Shown here: positions 24,991 to 33,157 of the stretch, in pieces
Position numbering within the stretch: position 1 is the stretch's first letter
How the letters are laid out: every line of letters starts with the position of its first letter
DNA from: an uncultured Lachnospiraceae bacterium
GTDB taxonomy: Bacteria > Bacillota > Clostridia > Lachnospirales > Lachnospiraceae
Length of the DNA stretch: 64,000 nt
Assembly: GCA_947626775.1 (NCBI GenBank)
Contig: CANQTL010000007.1
Coordinates: forward strand, 34,727 to 98,726
Direction of reading: 5' to 3'
Translations under genes and position numbers: made by a program
Notes under the pieces: generated by a model
Database searches by the model: none
Seen by the model: the letters and a program-made list of their open reading frames with translations, nothing else
Told to the model about the DNA's origin: nothing

Positions 24991-26037
24991 ATGCAAAAAA
25001 TTTACATCTTCGGCGCGCATTCCCGTGCGCAGACTACAGGAGTATATTTGACAAAGTTAAATACAGGGCTGGAGATTGCGGCCTATCTGGTGAACAATGA
25101 CGAGAACAATCCGGTCAAGATCAGCGGCGTACCTGTCCTGCATATTGACGAACACTCCGCTTTGGATAAGGAACTGCCGGTCTATATCGGCACCAGAGGG
25201 CTCTATCACGATGAAATCAAGGCGCTGCTTAGGTCATTGGGGATGAAGAAGGTTATTCCTGTTACACCTGAGCTGGACATGCAGCTTCGAAATGACTATC
25301 TGCGGCGGTATTATGCGGAGACAGGCCAGGAATTCCATAAGATAGAGGGGTATTCTTCTGCCTGTATCTATGTGGTGAAGTCAGCGCTGGACAAGCCCTT
25401 GAAGCAGGAGTATACGTTGACGGAAGGCCGGGTTGAGATCCAGGTGGGAGCGGCGCTGACTGATAGGAGGATCGCCGCGGTCCGCGACGATACCGGGCAT
25501 CATATTTCTGATAGAAACAGACAGTTCTGTGAGCTGACTGCCTTGTATTGGATCTGGAAGAATGCGGGGGAGGATATTGTCGGACTGGAACATTACAGGA
25601 GACATTTTCTTCTGCCGGACAACTGGAAAGAGAGGATGGTGTCTGAGAGGATCGATGTGATCCTGCCGACGCCGCTCTATGTAGGCCCCAGTCTTGCCCG
25701 CAATTATAAGGACAGGCATGTGGCGGACGACTGGGAGTTCATGATGCAGACGCTGCGGCTGCTCTATCCGGAGGAATATGATGCGGCGGAGTGCTTTTTT
25801 GAGGGAAATCTGTACTCGCCCTGCAATATGTTCATTATGAGGAGAGATGTGCTGGACGCTCTGTGCGCGTGGATGTTTCCGATCATCTTTGCCTGTGCGG
25901 AACACGGTGGGGAAAGAGAGGATACATACCAGAACCGGTACCCTGGATTTCTGGCGGAACGGCTGATGTCATTTTTCTTTGCAAACCGCAGGAGCGCATA
26001 CAGAGTGATCTATGCGGACAAAAATTTTCTGGAATAG
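24991..26037 (+). CDS. DUF4422 putative glycosyltransferase with N-terminal Rossmann-like module (GC-rich paralogue)
   Basis: 348 residues from the ATG at 24991 (AAAGGGAAAAG upstream; GTG three bases earlier possible). Same architecture as the previous gene: module (KIYIFGAHSRAQTTGVYL) then DUF4422 (IQVGAALTDRRI, NRQFCELTALYWIWKN, IVGLEHYRRHFLL, YSPCNMFIMRRDV, QNRYPGFLAERLMSFFF). Codon choice is strongly GC-ending, unlike the 25 kb before it, so the pair straddles a composition boundary. Likely a glycosyltransferase of the surface polymer. Confidence 0.8.
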   Translation: MQKIYIFGAHSRAQTTGVYLTKLNTGLEIAAYLVNNDENNPVKISGVPVLHIDEHSALDKELPVYIGTRGLYHDEIKALLRSLGMKKVIPVTPELDMQLRNDYLRRYYAETGQEFHKIEGYSSACIYVVKSALDKPLKQEYTLTEGRVEIQVGAALTDRRIAAVRDDTGHHISDRNRQFCELTALYWIWKNAGEDIVGLEHYRRHFLLPDNWKERMVSERIDVILPTPLYVGPSLARNYKDRHVADDWEFMMQTLRLLYPEEYDAAECFFEGNLYSPCNMFIMRRDVLDALCAWMFPIIFACAEHGGEREDTYQNRYPGFLAERLMSFFFANRRSAYRVIYADKNFLE

Positions 26038-26087
26038 ATGTAATTTTTCTTTATGCGGGCAATGGGCCGGGCAGACAGGAGGAAAGC

Positions 26088-26750
26088 ATGAACTTTGAAT
26101 TAACCGCATCGATGATGTGCGCTGACTACGGCAATTTAGAGCAGGAAGTGAGGGAACTGGAGGCGGGAGGGATCGATTCTTTCCACGTCGACATTATGGA
26201 CGGGCGCTATGTGCCTAATTACGCCATGTCCTTAAACGACATGCGCTACATAGCGAGCGCCACGGACAGGCCCGTGGACGTTCATCTGATGGTGGAACAC
26301 CCCAACAATACCATATCGATTTTTCTGGAAAATCTGCGCAAGGGGGACACGATATACATTCATCCGGAGGCAGAGTATCATCCGTCCACAACGCTGCAGA
26401 AGATCATCAATGCCGGCATGGTGCCGGGGATTGCAATCAATCCGGGCACCAGCGTGGAGACGATTATGGAGATGCTGCGGATCGTAAAGAAAGTGCTGGT
26501 GATGTCGGTGAACCCGGGAAACGCGGGCCAGATGTATCTGCCTTATGTGGGGAAGAAGATCACCCGGCTCCTGGCGCTGAAGGATGACATGGATTTTGAT
26601 ATCTACTGGGACGGCGCGTGCAGTGCGGACAAGATCAGGGAGTATGCGCCGAGAGGGGTGAAGGGCTTCGTGCTGGGCACGACGCTGCTGTTCGGCAAGG
26701 ACCGGCCCTACGGGGAGACGCTGAAGAATATCCGGGAGCTGAGATTTTAG
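26088..26750 (+). CDS. Ribulose-phosphate 3-epimerase family protein
   Basis: 220 residues from the ATG at 26088 with AGGAGGAAAG upstream. It shows the family pattern: LTASMMCADYGNL, SFHVDIMDGRYVPNY (metal His and catalytic Asp), DVHLMVEHP, GIAINPGTS, VLVMSVNPGNAGQ and DIYWDGACS (second catalytic Asp), GFVLGTTLLF. It interconverts D-ribulose 5-phosphate and D-xylulose 5-phosphate, or an analogous ketose phosphate. Its place directly ahead of an IspD/TarI-like and a dehydrogenase gene suggests a dedicated role in making a sugar-alcohol precursor rather than general pentose metabolism. Confidence 0.8.
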   Translation: MNFELTASMMCADYGNLEQEVRELEAGGIDSFHVDIMDGRYVPNYAMSLNDMRYIASATDRPVDVHLMVEHPNNTISIFLENLRKGDTIYIHPEAEYHPSTTLQKIINAGMVPGIAINPGTSVETIMEMLRIVKKVLVMSVNPGNAGQMYLPYVGKKITRLLALKDDMDFDIYWDGACSADKIREYAPRGVKGFVLGTTLLFGKDRPYGETLKNIRELRF

Positions 26751-26773
26751 AAAGTCTGCAAGGGAGGCGTCAC

Positions 26774-27505
26774 ATGAATGCGGCATTGATCCTGTCGGGC
26801 GGGACAGGCACGCGGATGGGGCTGGATACGCCGAAACAGTATATAGAGGTCTGCGGGGAGCCGGTCATTGCATACTGTATGAGAAGTCTGTTTGGCCACA
26901 GCGGGATCGATGCGGTATGGATCGTGGCGGAGGCGGAGTGGCAGGAGTATATCCTGAAATGCCTGGAAGAGATCTTCCGGCGCGGAGGGGAAGAGAAGCG
27001 GAGGAAGTGGAGAGGTTTTGCCGGGCCGGGAGCCACCAGGCAGCTTTCCGTCTGGAACGGTCTGGAGGCCATGCAGAGCTGCGTACAGCCGGGGGATTGT
27101 GTGCTGATCCATGACGCGGCGCGTCCGCTGCTGGGGGCGGAACAGATCTCTGCGTGTCTGGAGGCGGTCAGGGAACATGATGGGGCGCTGCCCGTGCTGC
27201 CCATGAAGGATACGGTGTACCTGAGTCCGGACGGCAGGCGGGTGGGCGGGCTCCTGGACCGCAGTGAAATCTATGCGGGGCAGGCGCCGGAGGCTTTTGT
27301 CTTCGGGAAATACCATGAGGCAAACCGCAGACTCCTGCCGGAACGGATCCTGGAAATCAACGGCTCTGCGGAACCCGCAGTCTTAGCGGGCATGGATGTG
27401 GCCATGATAGACGGGGACGAGAGGAATTTTAAGATCACAACGAGGGCGGATCTGGAACGGTTTGGCCGGATTGTCCGGGAGAGCCGGGGAAGGAACGGCA
27501 GATGA
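26774..27505 (+). CDS. IspD/TarI-like cytidylyltransferase
   Basis: 243 residues, GGGAGGC ribosome site. The nucleotide-binding start is ALILSGGTGTRMGLDTPKQYI, with VLIHDAARPLL and LDRSEIYAGQAPEAF, as in IspD and TarI. These enzymes transfer CMP from CTP to methylerythritol phosphate or ribitol 5-phosphate. The neighbouring epimerase and alcohol dehydrogenase favour a TarI-like role making a CDP-pentitol for a teichoic-acid-like or ribitol-phosphate-containing polymer. IspD activity cannot be excluded from sequence alone. Confidence 0.75.
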   Translation: MNAALILSGGTGTRMGLDTPKQYIEVCGEPVIAYCMRSLFGHSGIDAVWIVAEAEWQEYILKCLEEIFRRGGEEKRRKWRGFAGPGATRQLSVWNGLEAMQSCVQPGDCVLIHDAARPLLGAEQISACLEAVREHDGALPVLPMKDTVYLSPDGRRVGGLLDRSEIYAGQAPEAFVFGKYHEANRRLLPERILEINGSAEPAVLAGMDVAMIDGDERNFKITTRADLERFGRIVRESRGRNGR

Positions 27506-28569
27506 AAGCATGGGTGCTGCGGGACACAGGAAAGATTTCATATGAGGACATGGCTGTGCCGGAGCCGGAGGACGGCGAGGTGCTCGTGCGTGTCCGGGCG
27601 GCGGGGATATGCGGTTCGGATATCCCGCGCATCTACAGAACGGGAGCGCATCGGATGCCGCTGGTTCCGGGGCATGAGTTTGCGGGGGAAGTGGAGGCGC
27701 TTGGGAGACATACGGCCCCGGACTGGCTGCACAGGCGCGTGGGGGTTTACCCGCTGATACCGTGTCGGGAGTGCGCTGTGTGCAGACAGGGAAAGTACGA
27801 GATGTGCAGGAATTACAGCTATCTGGGGTCGCGCAGAGACGGCGGCTTTGCGGAGTATGTGGCCGTCCCGCAGGACAACCTGACTATGCTGCCGGAGAAA
27901 GTCACCTGCGAGCAGGCGGCCATGCTGGAGCCGATGGCGGTGGCGGTGCACGCGATACGCCGGCTCGGTCCCTGTGTGACGGATACGGCTGCCGTCTGCG
28001 GACTTGGGACAATCGGGCTTTTGACGGTCATGTTTCTGCGGGCGATGGGAATTAAGAGGATTCTGGCTGTCGGCAGCAAGGAATTTCAGAGGAGGAAAGC
28101 TCTGGAGCTTGGCGTCAGAGAGGAGGATTACTGCGACGCCGGGCGGCAGGATGTGTGCCGGTTTGTGAGGGAGCGGACGGACGGCGCAGGAGCGGATGTA
28201 TTTTTTGAGTGCGTGGGAAAAAACGAGACGATCGTGCAGGCTGTGGAGGCAGCGGCGCCTGGCGGGAGAATCTGTCTGGTGGGGAACCCGTATTCGGACG
28301 TGCACCTGGAGAAGCAGACTTACTGGAAGATTCTGCGCAGTCAGCTCACGGTGACGGGGACGTGGAATTCTTCGTTTGCGCTCGGGCAGGATCCGGAGAG
28401 CGGGAGAGGCGGCGACTGGAATTATGTGGTATCGTGCCTGAGAAGCGGCGCAGTCAGGCCGGAGGGGCTGATCACACACCGCTATGCGCTGCGGGATCTT
28501 GGCCAGGGGTTCCTGCTGATGCGGGACAAACGGGAAGAGTACGGCAAAGTTATGGGTCTGATGCCGTGA
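27502..28569 (+). CDS. Zinc-dependent alcohol dehydrogenase (TarJ/GatD-like)
   Basis: 355 residues of the medium-chain dehydrogenase family, overlapping the previous gene by four bases (ATGA). The catalytic zinc site is GICGSD with GHEFAGEV, the structural zinc site is CRECAVCRQGKYEMC, and the NAD(P)-binding loop is GLGTIG. It resembles galactitol-1-phosphate 5-dehydrogenase and ribulose-5-phosphate reductase TarJ. With the cytidylyltransferase it would reduce a ketopentose phosphate to the pentitol phosphate used to form a CDP-alditol. The exact alditol is unknown. Confidence 0.75.
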   Translation: MKAWVLRDTGKISYEDMAVPEPEDGEVLVRVRAAGICGSDIPRIYRTGAHRMPLVPGHEFAGEVEALGRHTAPDWLHRRVGVYPLIPCRECAVCRQGKYEMCRNYSYLGSRRDGGFAEYVAVPQDNLTMLPEKVTCEQAAMLEPMAVAVHAIRRLGPCVTDTAAVCGLGTIGLLTVMFLRAMGIKRILAVGSKEFQRRKALELGVREEDYCDAGRQDVCRFVRERTDGAGADVFFECVGKNETIVQAVEAAAPGGRICLVGNPYSDVHLEKQTYWKILRSQLTVTGTWNSSFALGQDPESGRGGDWNYVVSCLRSGAVRPEGLITHRYALRDLGQGFLLMRDKREEYGKVMGLMP

Positions 28570-28644
28570 CGGTGCGGACCGCTGCGCAGCATGAGACGGA
28601 TCCAAGTCTGTTATCTGCTGTTATATAATAGGAAACCGGAGGAC

Positions 28645-28684
28645 ATCGGCGCTCCGCCGTGCGGCGGAGGAGCCGGTGTTTTTG
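28645..28684 (+). terminator. Terminator after the alditol gene trio
   Basis: A GC-rich hairpin with core CTCCGCCG-TG-CGGCGGAG (28652-28669), extended by ATCGGC/GCCGGT and followed by GTTTTTG. It closes the polysaccharide/alditol transcription unit. Confidence 0.8.
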
Positions 28685-28704
28685 TCTGCGCGCACAAAAT
28701 AGGT

Positions 28705-28734
28705 TTGTACTGTTGAAGCGATATGTGATATGAT
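28705..28734 (+). promoter_or_regulatory. Candidate promoter for the hybrid kinase gene
   Basis: TTGTAC, an 18-base spacer and TATGAT, about 150 bases before the kinase start. Nothing else recognisable lies between 28735 and 28881. Confidence 0.5.
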
Positions 28735-28881
28735 GGATGGCATAGGGGATTTTCCGGTTGCGGCGTCGGTTTCGTGCGTTATGATGAGGAAAGCGGATAG
28801 GAAGAAAATCCTGGCTGCAGCGGGAGGTATTGTCGGCAGACATTACCGGGACGGCGTGCAGATGGAAGGCACAGCGATTTT

Positions 28882-31434
28882 ATGATTGGGACATGGAAGA
28901 CATGGATTGAGAAAAACAGGAAGATTGTGATAGGTATGCTGGTCTTTGCGCTGGCATTCAGCGTGACCGGCATTCTGATGCACGACAGAATGCGGACCCT
29001 GCTCAACTATTACGTGGAGCGGCAGACGATGCGGCAGGCCGAGCTGCTTGCGCAGACCGCGGAGGATAAGTTTGAAGCGCAGCTGTCGCAGCTGTCGTGG
29101 ACTGCCGATATCATACAGCGTTATGGGGAAGAGTATGCGGATTTCATATCCGCTCTGGATACGCGTGAGGAGGCCGGCGTAGGCCTTCTGGAATCGGACG
29201 GAGGCGCGGTGTACGGAGAAGCACTGGATTTTCTGGATTTTGAGGGCATCGGGCAGTCTTTCCGGGGAGAGGCTGCGGTCTGCTGCAGCGCGGATCAGGG
29301 GCTGCTGTTTACGGTGCCGGTGTACAGGGGCGAAAATGTGAGATATGTGCTGTACAAGCTGTATGCGCCTGAGCAGCTCTTCGACAGTTTTGGGATTTCC
29401 TGCTATGAGGGAGACGGCAGGGCGCTTGTCATGGACCGCGACGAGAGGATCGTCATCCCGGACGGCACGGCGGACGGCGATGCTTTCCTGCGCGGAGAGG
29501 ACATCCAGGAGGGCTTTCTCAAGATGCGGGAGCAGATGCAGAACGCGCGGTCGGCGTCTGTTTTCGTGCGCGCGGAGAGCGGCGACGGTTTTCTGTTTGC
29601 CTCCGAGATCGCGGGGACGGATATGCTGCTCGTGGGATTCGTCCCGGAGCGGACGGCGATGGAGGGGATATCTTATCTGATCGTCCTTGTGCTGTTCGTG
29701 CTCGGGATTCTTATGGTCGCTTTGTTTGCGGGAATGCTCTATCTGTTCGGAGCGGAGGCGAAGGCGCGGGAGAGCGACGAACTCAGGGAGGCAAAACTGG
29801 CGGCGGACAGGGCCAACAGCGCCAAGAGTGATTTCCTGGCCAATATGTCGCATGAGATCCGGACGCCGATCAACGCGATCATGGGAATGAACGAGATGAT
29901 TCTCCGGGAGAGCGAGCAGGAGGAGATCAGCGAGTACGCGCAGAATATTGAGATGGCCAGCCAGAACCTTTTATCGCTCATCAACGATATCCTGGATTTT
30001 TCCAAGATCGAGTCCGGCAAGATGGAGATCATAGAGGGGACGTACGACACGGCCTCGCTCCTCAACGACGTGATCAATATGGTGCGGATTAAGGCGGGGG
30101 ACAAGAATCTCTGGTTCTATATCAATATTGACGAGAAACTGCCAAGCGAGATGTGGGGCGACGGCAGGCGCGTCCATCAGGTGATCACGAATATACTGAA
30201 CAATGCGGTCAAGTACACGAAGCAGGGCGGCGTGTCTCTGACCGTGACCGGCGAGCCTATGGAGGGGGACCGTTTCCTGCTGAAGGTACAGGTGGAGGAC
30301 ACGGGCATCGGTATCAGAGAGGAGGATATGCCCAAGCTGTTCGGCAATTTTGAACGGTTCGACATGGAGGAAAACCGCAACGTGGAGGGGACAGGTCTCG
30401 GCCTGGCCATCACATACAGACTGATCCGACAGATGAACGGAGAGATCGGGGTAGAGAGCGAGCACGGCATCGGTTCCGTGTTTACGGTCGCCATTCCGCA
30501 GGGCGTTATGAGCGACGTACCGCTCGGAAATTTCGAGGATCGGTACCAGACGGTCATGCAGAATAACCGGAAGATGCACCGCTACCGGGAGAGTTTCGTG
30601 GCGCCGAATGCGAAGATCCTTGTCGTGGACGATACGCAGATGAATCTTTTGGTGATCAGCCAGCTTTTGAAGAAGACGCAGATACAGGTGGATACCTGTA
30701 CGAGCGGCAAGGAATGTCTGTTTATGGTCGGAAAGGAACACTATGACGTGATTCTCCTGGATCACATGATGCCCGAGATGGACGGCGTAGAGACGCTTCG
30801 CGCCTTGCGCGAGATGTACAATCACAAGTGCCAGGACACGCCGGTTATCGCGCTGACGGCCAACGCCATCGTGGGCGTGCGCGAGATGTATCTCAAGGAG
30901 GGCTTCAGCGATTATCTGAGCAAACCGGTGGAGGCCGCCGAGCTGGAGGCGATGCTGAAGAAGTATATCCCTTCCGCCAAGGTGCAGTCTGTCACGGAAC
31001 AGATCCGGGAGGATAAGATGCGCATGGCGGAGACAAGGGAGGAGGGCGCGGAGGCGCCCGAAAGGCAGCGGTGGCTGGATATGGACATGGGGATGCGTTA
31101 CTGCGGCGGCAGCGAGGAAGTCTACAGGGAAGTGCTGCAGGAGTTCTGCAACGTGGCGAAGGAGGAACGGGATGCGATCGACGCCGTATTCCGCGCGGAG
31201 AACTGGAAAGAGTACACGGTGCGCGTGCACGGCCTGAAGTCTTCGGCGCTCAGCGTGGGGGCGAAGAAACTCTCCGAGGAGGCGGCCAGCCTGGAGAACG
31301 CGGGCAACGAGCTGCAGCGGGAAGGCGCGGCTCACAGAGACGAGCTGATCGACTACATCAGAGAGTACCACGGCAGAACGATGGAGATCTATATGCAGAC
31401 GGCGGAGGCTGGAGACGCATACCTAAAGTCATGA
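28882..31434 (+). CDS. Hybrid sensor histidine kinase with receiver and Hpt domains
   Basis: 850 residues. Transmembrane helices at ~15-33 and ~270-292 flank an extracytoplasmic sensor of ~230 residues. Then come HisKA ([12 protein letters not shown], phospho-accepting H324), HATPase_c ([25 protein letters not shown]), a receiver (ILVVDD, D627 in [11 protein letters not shown]) and a C-terminal Hpt with H783 in [11 protein letters not shown]. It should run a full internal phosphorelay, ending on the Hpt for transfer to a separate response regulator. The receiver protein at 31590 is the obvious candidate partner. The ligand is unknown. Confidence 0.9.
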   Translation: MIGTWKTWIEKNRKIVIGMLVFALAFSVTGILMHDRMRTLLNYYVERQTMRQAELLAQTAEDKFEAQLSQLSWTADIIQRYGEEYADFISALDTREEAGVGLLESDGGAVYGEALDFLDFEGIGQSFRGEAAVCCSADQGLLFTVPVYRGENVRYVLYKLYAPEQLFDSFGISCYEGDGRALVMDRDERIVIPDGTADGDAFLRGEDIQEGFLKMREQMQNARSASVFVRAESGDGFLFASEIAGTDMLLVGFVPERTAMEGISYLIVLVLFVLGILMVALFAGMLYLFGAEAKARESDELREAKLAADRANSAKSDFLANMSHEIRTPINAIMGMNEMILRESEQEEISEYAQNIEMASQNLLSLINDILDFSKIESGKMEIIEGTYDTASLLNDVINMVRIKAGDKNLWFYINIDEKLPSEMWGDGRRVHQVITNILNNAVKYTKQGGVSLTVTGEPMEGDRFLLKVQVEDTGIGIREEDMPKLFGNFERFDMEENRNVEGTGLGLAITYRLIRQMNGEIGVESEHGIGSVFTVAIPQGVMSDVPLGNFEDRYQTVMQNNRKMHRYRESFVAPNAKILVVDDTQMNLLVISQLLKKTQIQVDTCTSGKECLFMVGKEHYDVILLDHMMPEMDGVETLRALREMYNHKCQDTPVIALTANAIVGVREMYLKEGFSDYLSKPVEAAELEAMLKKYIPSAKVQSVTEQIREDKMRMAETREEGAEAPERQRWLDMDMGMRYCGGSEEVYREVLQEFCNVAKEERDAIDAVFRAENWKEYTVRVHGLKSSALSVGAKKLSEEAASLENAGNELQREGAAHRDELIDYIREYHGRTMEIYMQTAEAGDAYLKS

Positions 31435-31490
31435 CGGAAAGAAAGACGCGCAGCCGCCGCGGCGTTTGCCGGGCGGATCGCGAATAGGGC

Positions 31491-31519
31491 TTGCGAAACC
31501 GGGAGAGGTTTGTTATACT
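31491..31519 (+). promoter_or_regulatory. Promoter of the tandem-receiver gene
   Basis: TTGCGA, 17-base spacer, TATACT, about 70 bases before the start at 31590. Spacing and -10 box are close to the sigma-A consensus. Confidence 0.7.
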
Positions 31520-31589
31520 ATAATAATATCTGGGAGTGTGTATACAGGGTCGGTTGCATATACTGAGAGTTGGCTGGGAGAGTGTGAGC

Positions 31590-32360
31590 ATGCATGTAGT
31601 GATAATATCACAGGTTCAGAGTTATTTGTTGGTGTCTCTGAAAGAATTTTTTGAGCGGGCGGAATACGAGGTTACGACGGTGAAGGCTGACGTCGAGGCG
31701 ATCAGCCAGATCGAGGAAGATACCATGGACGTATTTCTGCTCTACGTAGACGAGAAGATGGCGGATGAGCAGCAGGCGCTCAACTTCATCAAGGACAAGG
31801 CGGTGGAGAAGGATATTCCCGTCTTTGCGATCGGCGACACCCACGAACTGAACGTGGTGGAGAATATGATCTCCAGAAACCTGATCCGGCGCAAGTTCCT
31901 GCGTCCAATCAACGTCAGCGAGGTGGTCGACGGCATTGTGAGCTTCATGAAGGATCACAACAAGCGCAATAAGAAGAAGATCCTGGTGGTGGACGATTCC
32001 GGCACGATGCTGCGCAATGTCAAGGGATGGCTGGAGGAAAACTATCAAGTGACGCTGGCGAATTCGGGGGCGATGGCGATCAAGTATCTGGCGACCAACA
32101 GGCCGGATCTTGTGCTGCTTGATTACGAGATGCCGATCGTGGACGGCAAACAGGTGCTGGAGATGATCCGGAGCGAGATGGAGTTTGAGGATATTCCCGT
32201 CATCTTCCTCACGAACAAGGGAGACCGGGCGACGATCCTCGAGGTCATGGCTCTGCATCCGCAGGGATATCTGCTCAAGACGATGGAGCCGGAGAAGATC
32301 GTGGAATCTATCGACAACTTCTTCGAGGAACGCAGGAAGAAAGAGTTGCTGAGTTTTTAA
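31590..32360 (+). CDS. Tandem receiver-domain response regulator without output domain
   Basis: 256 residues from the ATG at 31590 (GGGAG upstream; the in-frame GTG at 31536 lies close to the promoter and has no ribosome site). Residues ~1-118 have the receiver strand order but lack the acidic cluster, and a tyrosine (Y52) replaces the phospho-acceptor aspartate, so this is a pseudo-receiver. Residues ~128-256 are an intact receiver (KILVVDDSG, D178 in LVLLDYEMP, FLTNKG). No DNA-binding or enzymatic domain follows, so it would act by protein contacts. It has its own promoter and terminator. Confidence 0.8.
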   Translation: MHVVIISQVQSYLLVSLKEFFERAEYEVTTVKADVEAISQIEEDTMDVFLLYVDEKMADEQQALNFIKDKAVEKDIPVFAIGDTHELNVVENMISRNLIRRKFLRPINVSEVVDGIVSFMKDHNKRNKKKILVVDDSGTMLRNVKGWLEENYQVTLANSGAMAIKYLATNRPDLVLLDYEMPIVDGKQVLEMIRSEMEFEDIPVIFLTNKGDRATILEVMALHPQGYLLKTMEPEKIVESIDNFFEERRKKELLSF

Positions 32361-32382
32361 CTGTGACGAGACGGACGACGAG

Positions 32383-32409
32383 AGCGCGGGGCGATTCCCC
32401 GCGCTTTTT
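32383..32409 (+). terminator. Terminator after the tandem-receiver gene
   Basis: Perfect 9-bp stem AGCGCGGGG/CCCCGCGCT with a five-base loop, followed by TTTT. Confidence 0.9.
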
Positions 32410-32431
32410 CTACGTGGAACGGAGCTTTCGT

Positions 32432-32460
32432 TTGACAAGAGCGGAAAACGGTAGTATAAA
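32432..32460 (+). promoter_or_regulatory. Promoter of the Rrf2-family gene
   Basis: TTGACA, 17-base spacer, TATAAA; the -35 box is a perfect consensus. It lies ~90 bases before the start at 32549. Confidence 0.85.
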
Positions 32461-32464
32461 TAAT

Positions 32465-32490
32465 CCTATAAAGCATAGTAAATATATAGG
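32465..32490. promoter_or_regulatory. Candidate operator of the Rrf2-family regulator
   Basis: An inverted repeat CCTATA-N14-TATAGG lies immediately downstream of the -10 box, over the presumed transcription start. Its position suits autorepression by the Rrf2 protein. The match to any known Rrf2 site was not tested. Confidence 0.45.
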
Positions 32491-32548
32491 GATTTAGGAA
32501 CTGCCGCGGACACGGCGGCGGTCCCGGTAAGAGGAGAAAGAAAACAGG

Positions 32549-32983
32549 ATGAAAATTTCGACGAAGGGAAGATACGCGCTGCGCCTTATGCTCGATCTGG
32601 CGCTCAACAACAGCGGCGAGCCGGTGCGGATCAAGGACATTGCGGCCAGACAGGAGATATCGGACAAGTATCTGGAGCAGATCATCTCCACGCTGAACAA
32701 GGCGGGGTATGTGAAGAGCATTAGAGGGCCGCAGGGAGGCTATCGGCTGACCAGAGAGCCGGCCCGGTACACGGTGGGCATGATCCTGCGTCTGACGGAG
32801 GGGTCGCTCGCGCCCGTGGCCTGCCTGGAAAACGAGGTCAACGACTGCCCCAGACAGAGCGGCTGCGCTACCCTGCGGCTGTGGCGGATGCTGAACGACG
32901 CGATCAGCGGCGTTGTCGACAAGGTGACACTGGCCGACCTGGTGGACTGGCAGAACCAGCTGACGGACAACTATGTGATCTGA
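32549..32983 (+). CDS. Rrf2-family transcriptional regulator with three conserved cysteines
   Basis: 144 residues, ribosome site AGAGGAGAAAG. A winged-helix domain starts MKISTKGRYALRLML, with recognition-helix region SDKYLEQIISTLNKAG and the wing RGPQGGYRL, as in IscR and other Rrf2 members. C92, C100 and C106 correspond in position to the three Fe-S cluster cysteines of IscR, so it may sense Fe-S status, redox or nitric oxide. No Fe-S assembly genes are adjacent. It has its own strong promoter and a possible operator. Confidence 0.88.
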   Translation: MKISTKGRYALRLMLDLALNNSGEPVRIKDIAARQEISDKYLEQIISTLNKAGYVKSIRGPQGGYRLTREPARYTVGMILRLTEGSLAPVACLENEVNDCPRQSGCATLRLWRMLNDAISGVVDKVTLADLVDWQNQLTDNYVI

Positions 32984-33030
32984 CGCAACAGCGCGGCTTT
33001 GCTGCCTGTCGGACTTTTGCCATAAATGCC

Positions 33031-33060
33031 TTGCATTTGTGCGGCCTGCTATTGTACAAT
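33031..33060 (+). promoter_or_regulatory. Candidate promoter of the second hybrid kinase
   Basis: TTGCAT, 18-base spacer, TACAAT, ~100 bases before the start at 33158. A 7-bp inverted repeat GGCGGAC/GTCCGCC (33083-33104) lies just downstream and could be an operator or a 5' hairpin. Confidence 0.5.
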
Positions 33061-33157
33061 AAGGTGAAACGGTTTCGGAATGGGCGGACTATGAACGGTC
33101 CGCCGTGCGCGCGTTTCTATGTAAAGGTAAGAGATCGGACAGATATCGGGGATTCGC

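Noticed and set aside
25863..26087. N-terminal extension of the epimerase frame
   Set aside because: The open frame continues upstream through the DUF4422 gene, but the AGGAGG site before 26088 and family length fix the start there.
27538..28605. 355-codon minus-strand open frame
   Set aside because: It is antisense to the zinc dehydrogenase with its complete metal-binding motifs.
29971..31371. 466-codon minus-strand open frame
   Set aside because: It is antisense to the hybrid kinase, whose domains are unmistakable; the composition is that of a mirror frame.
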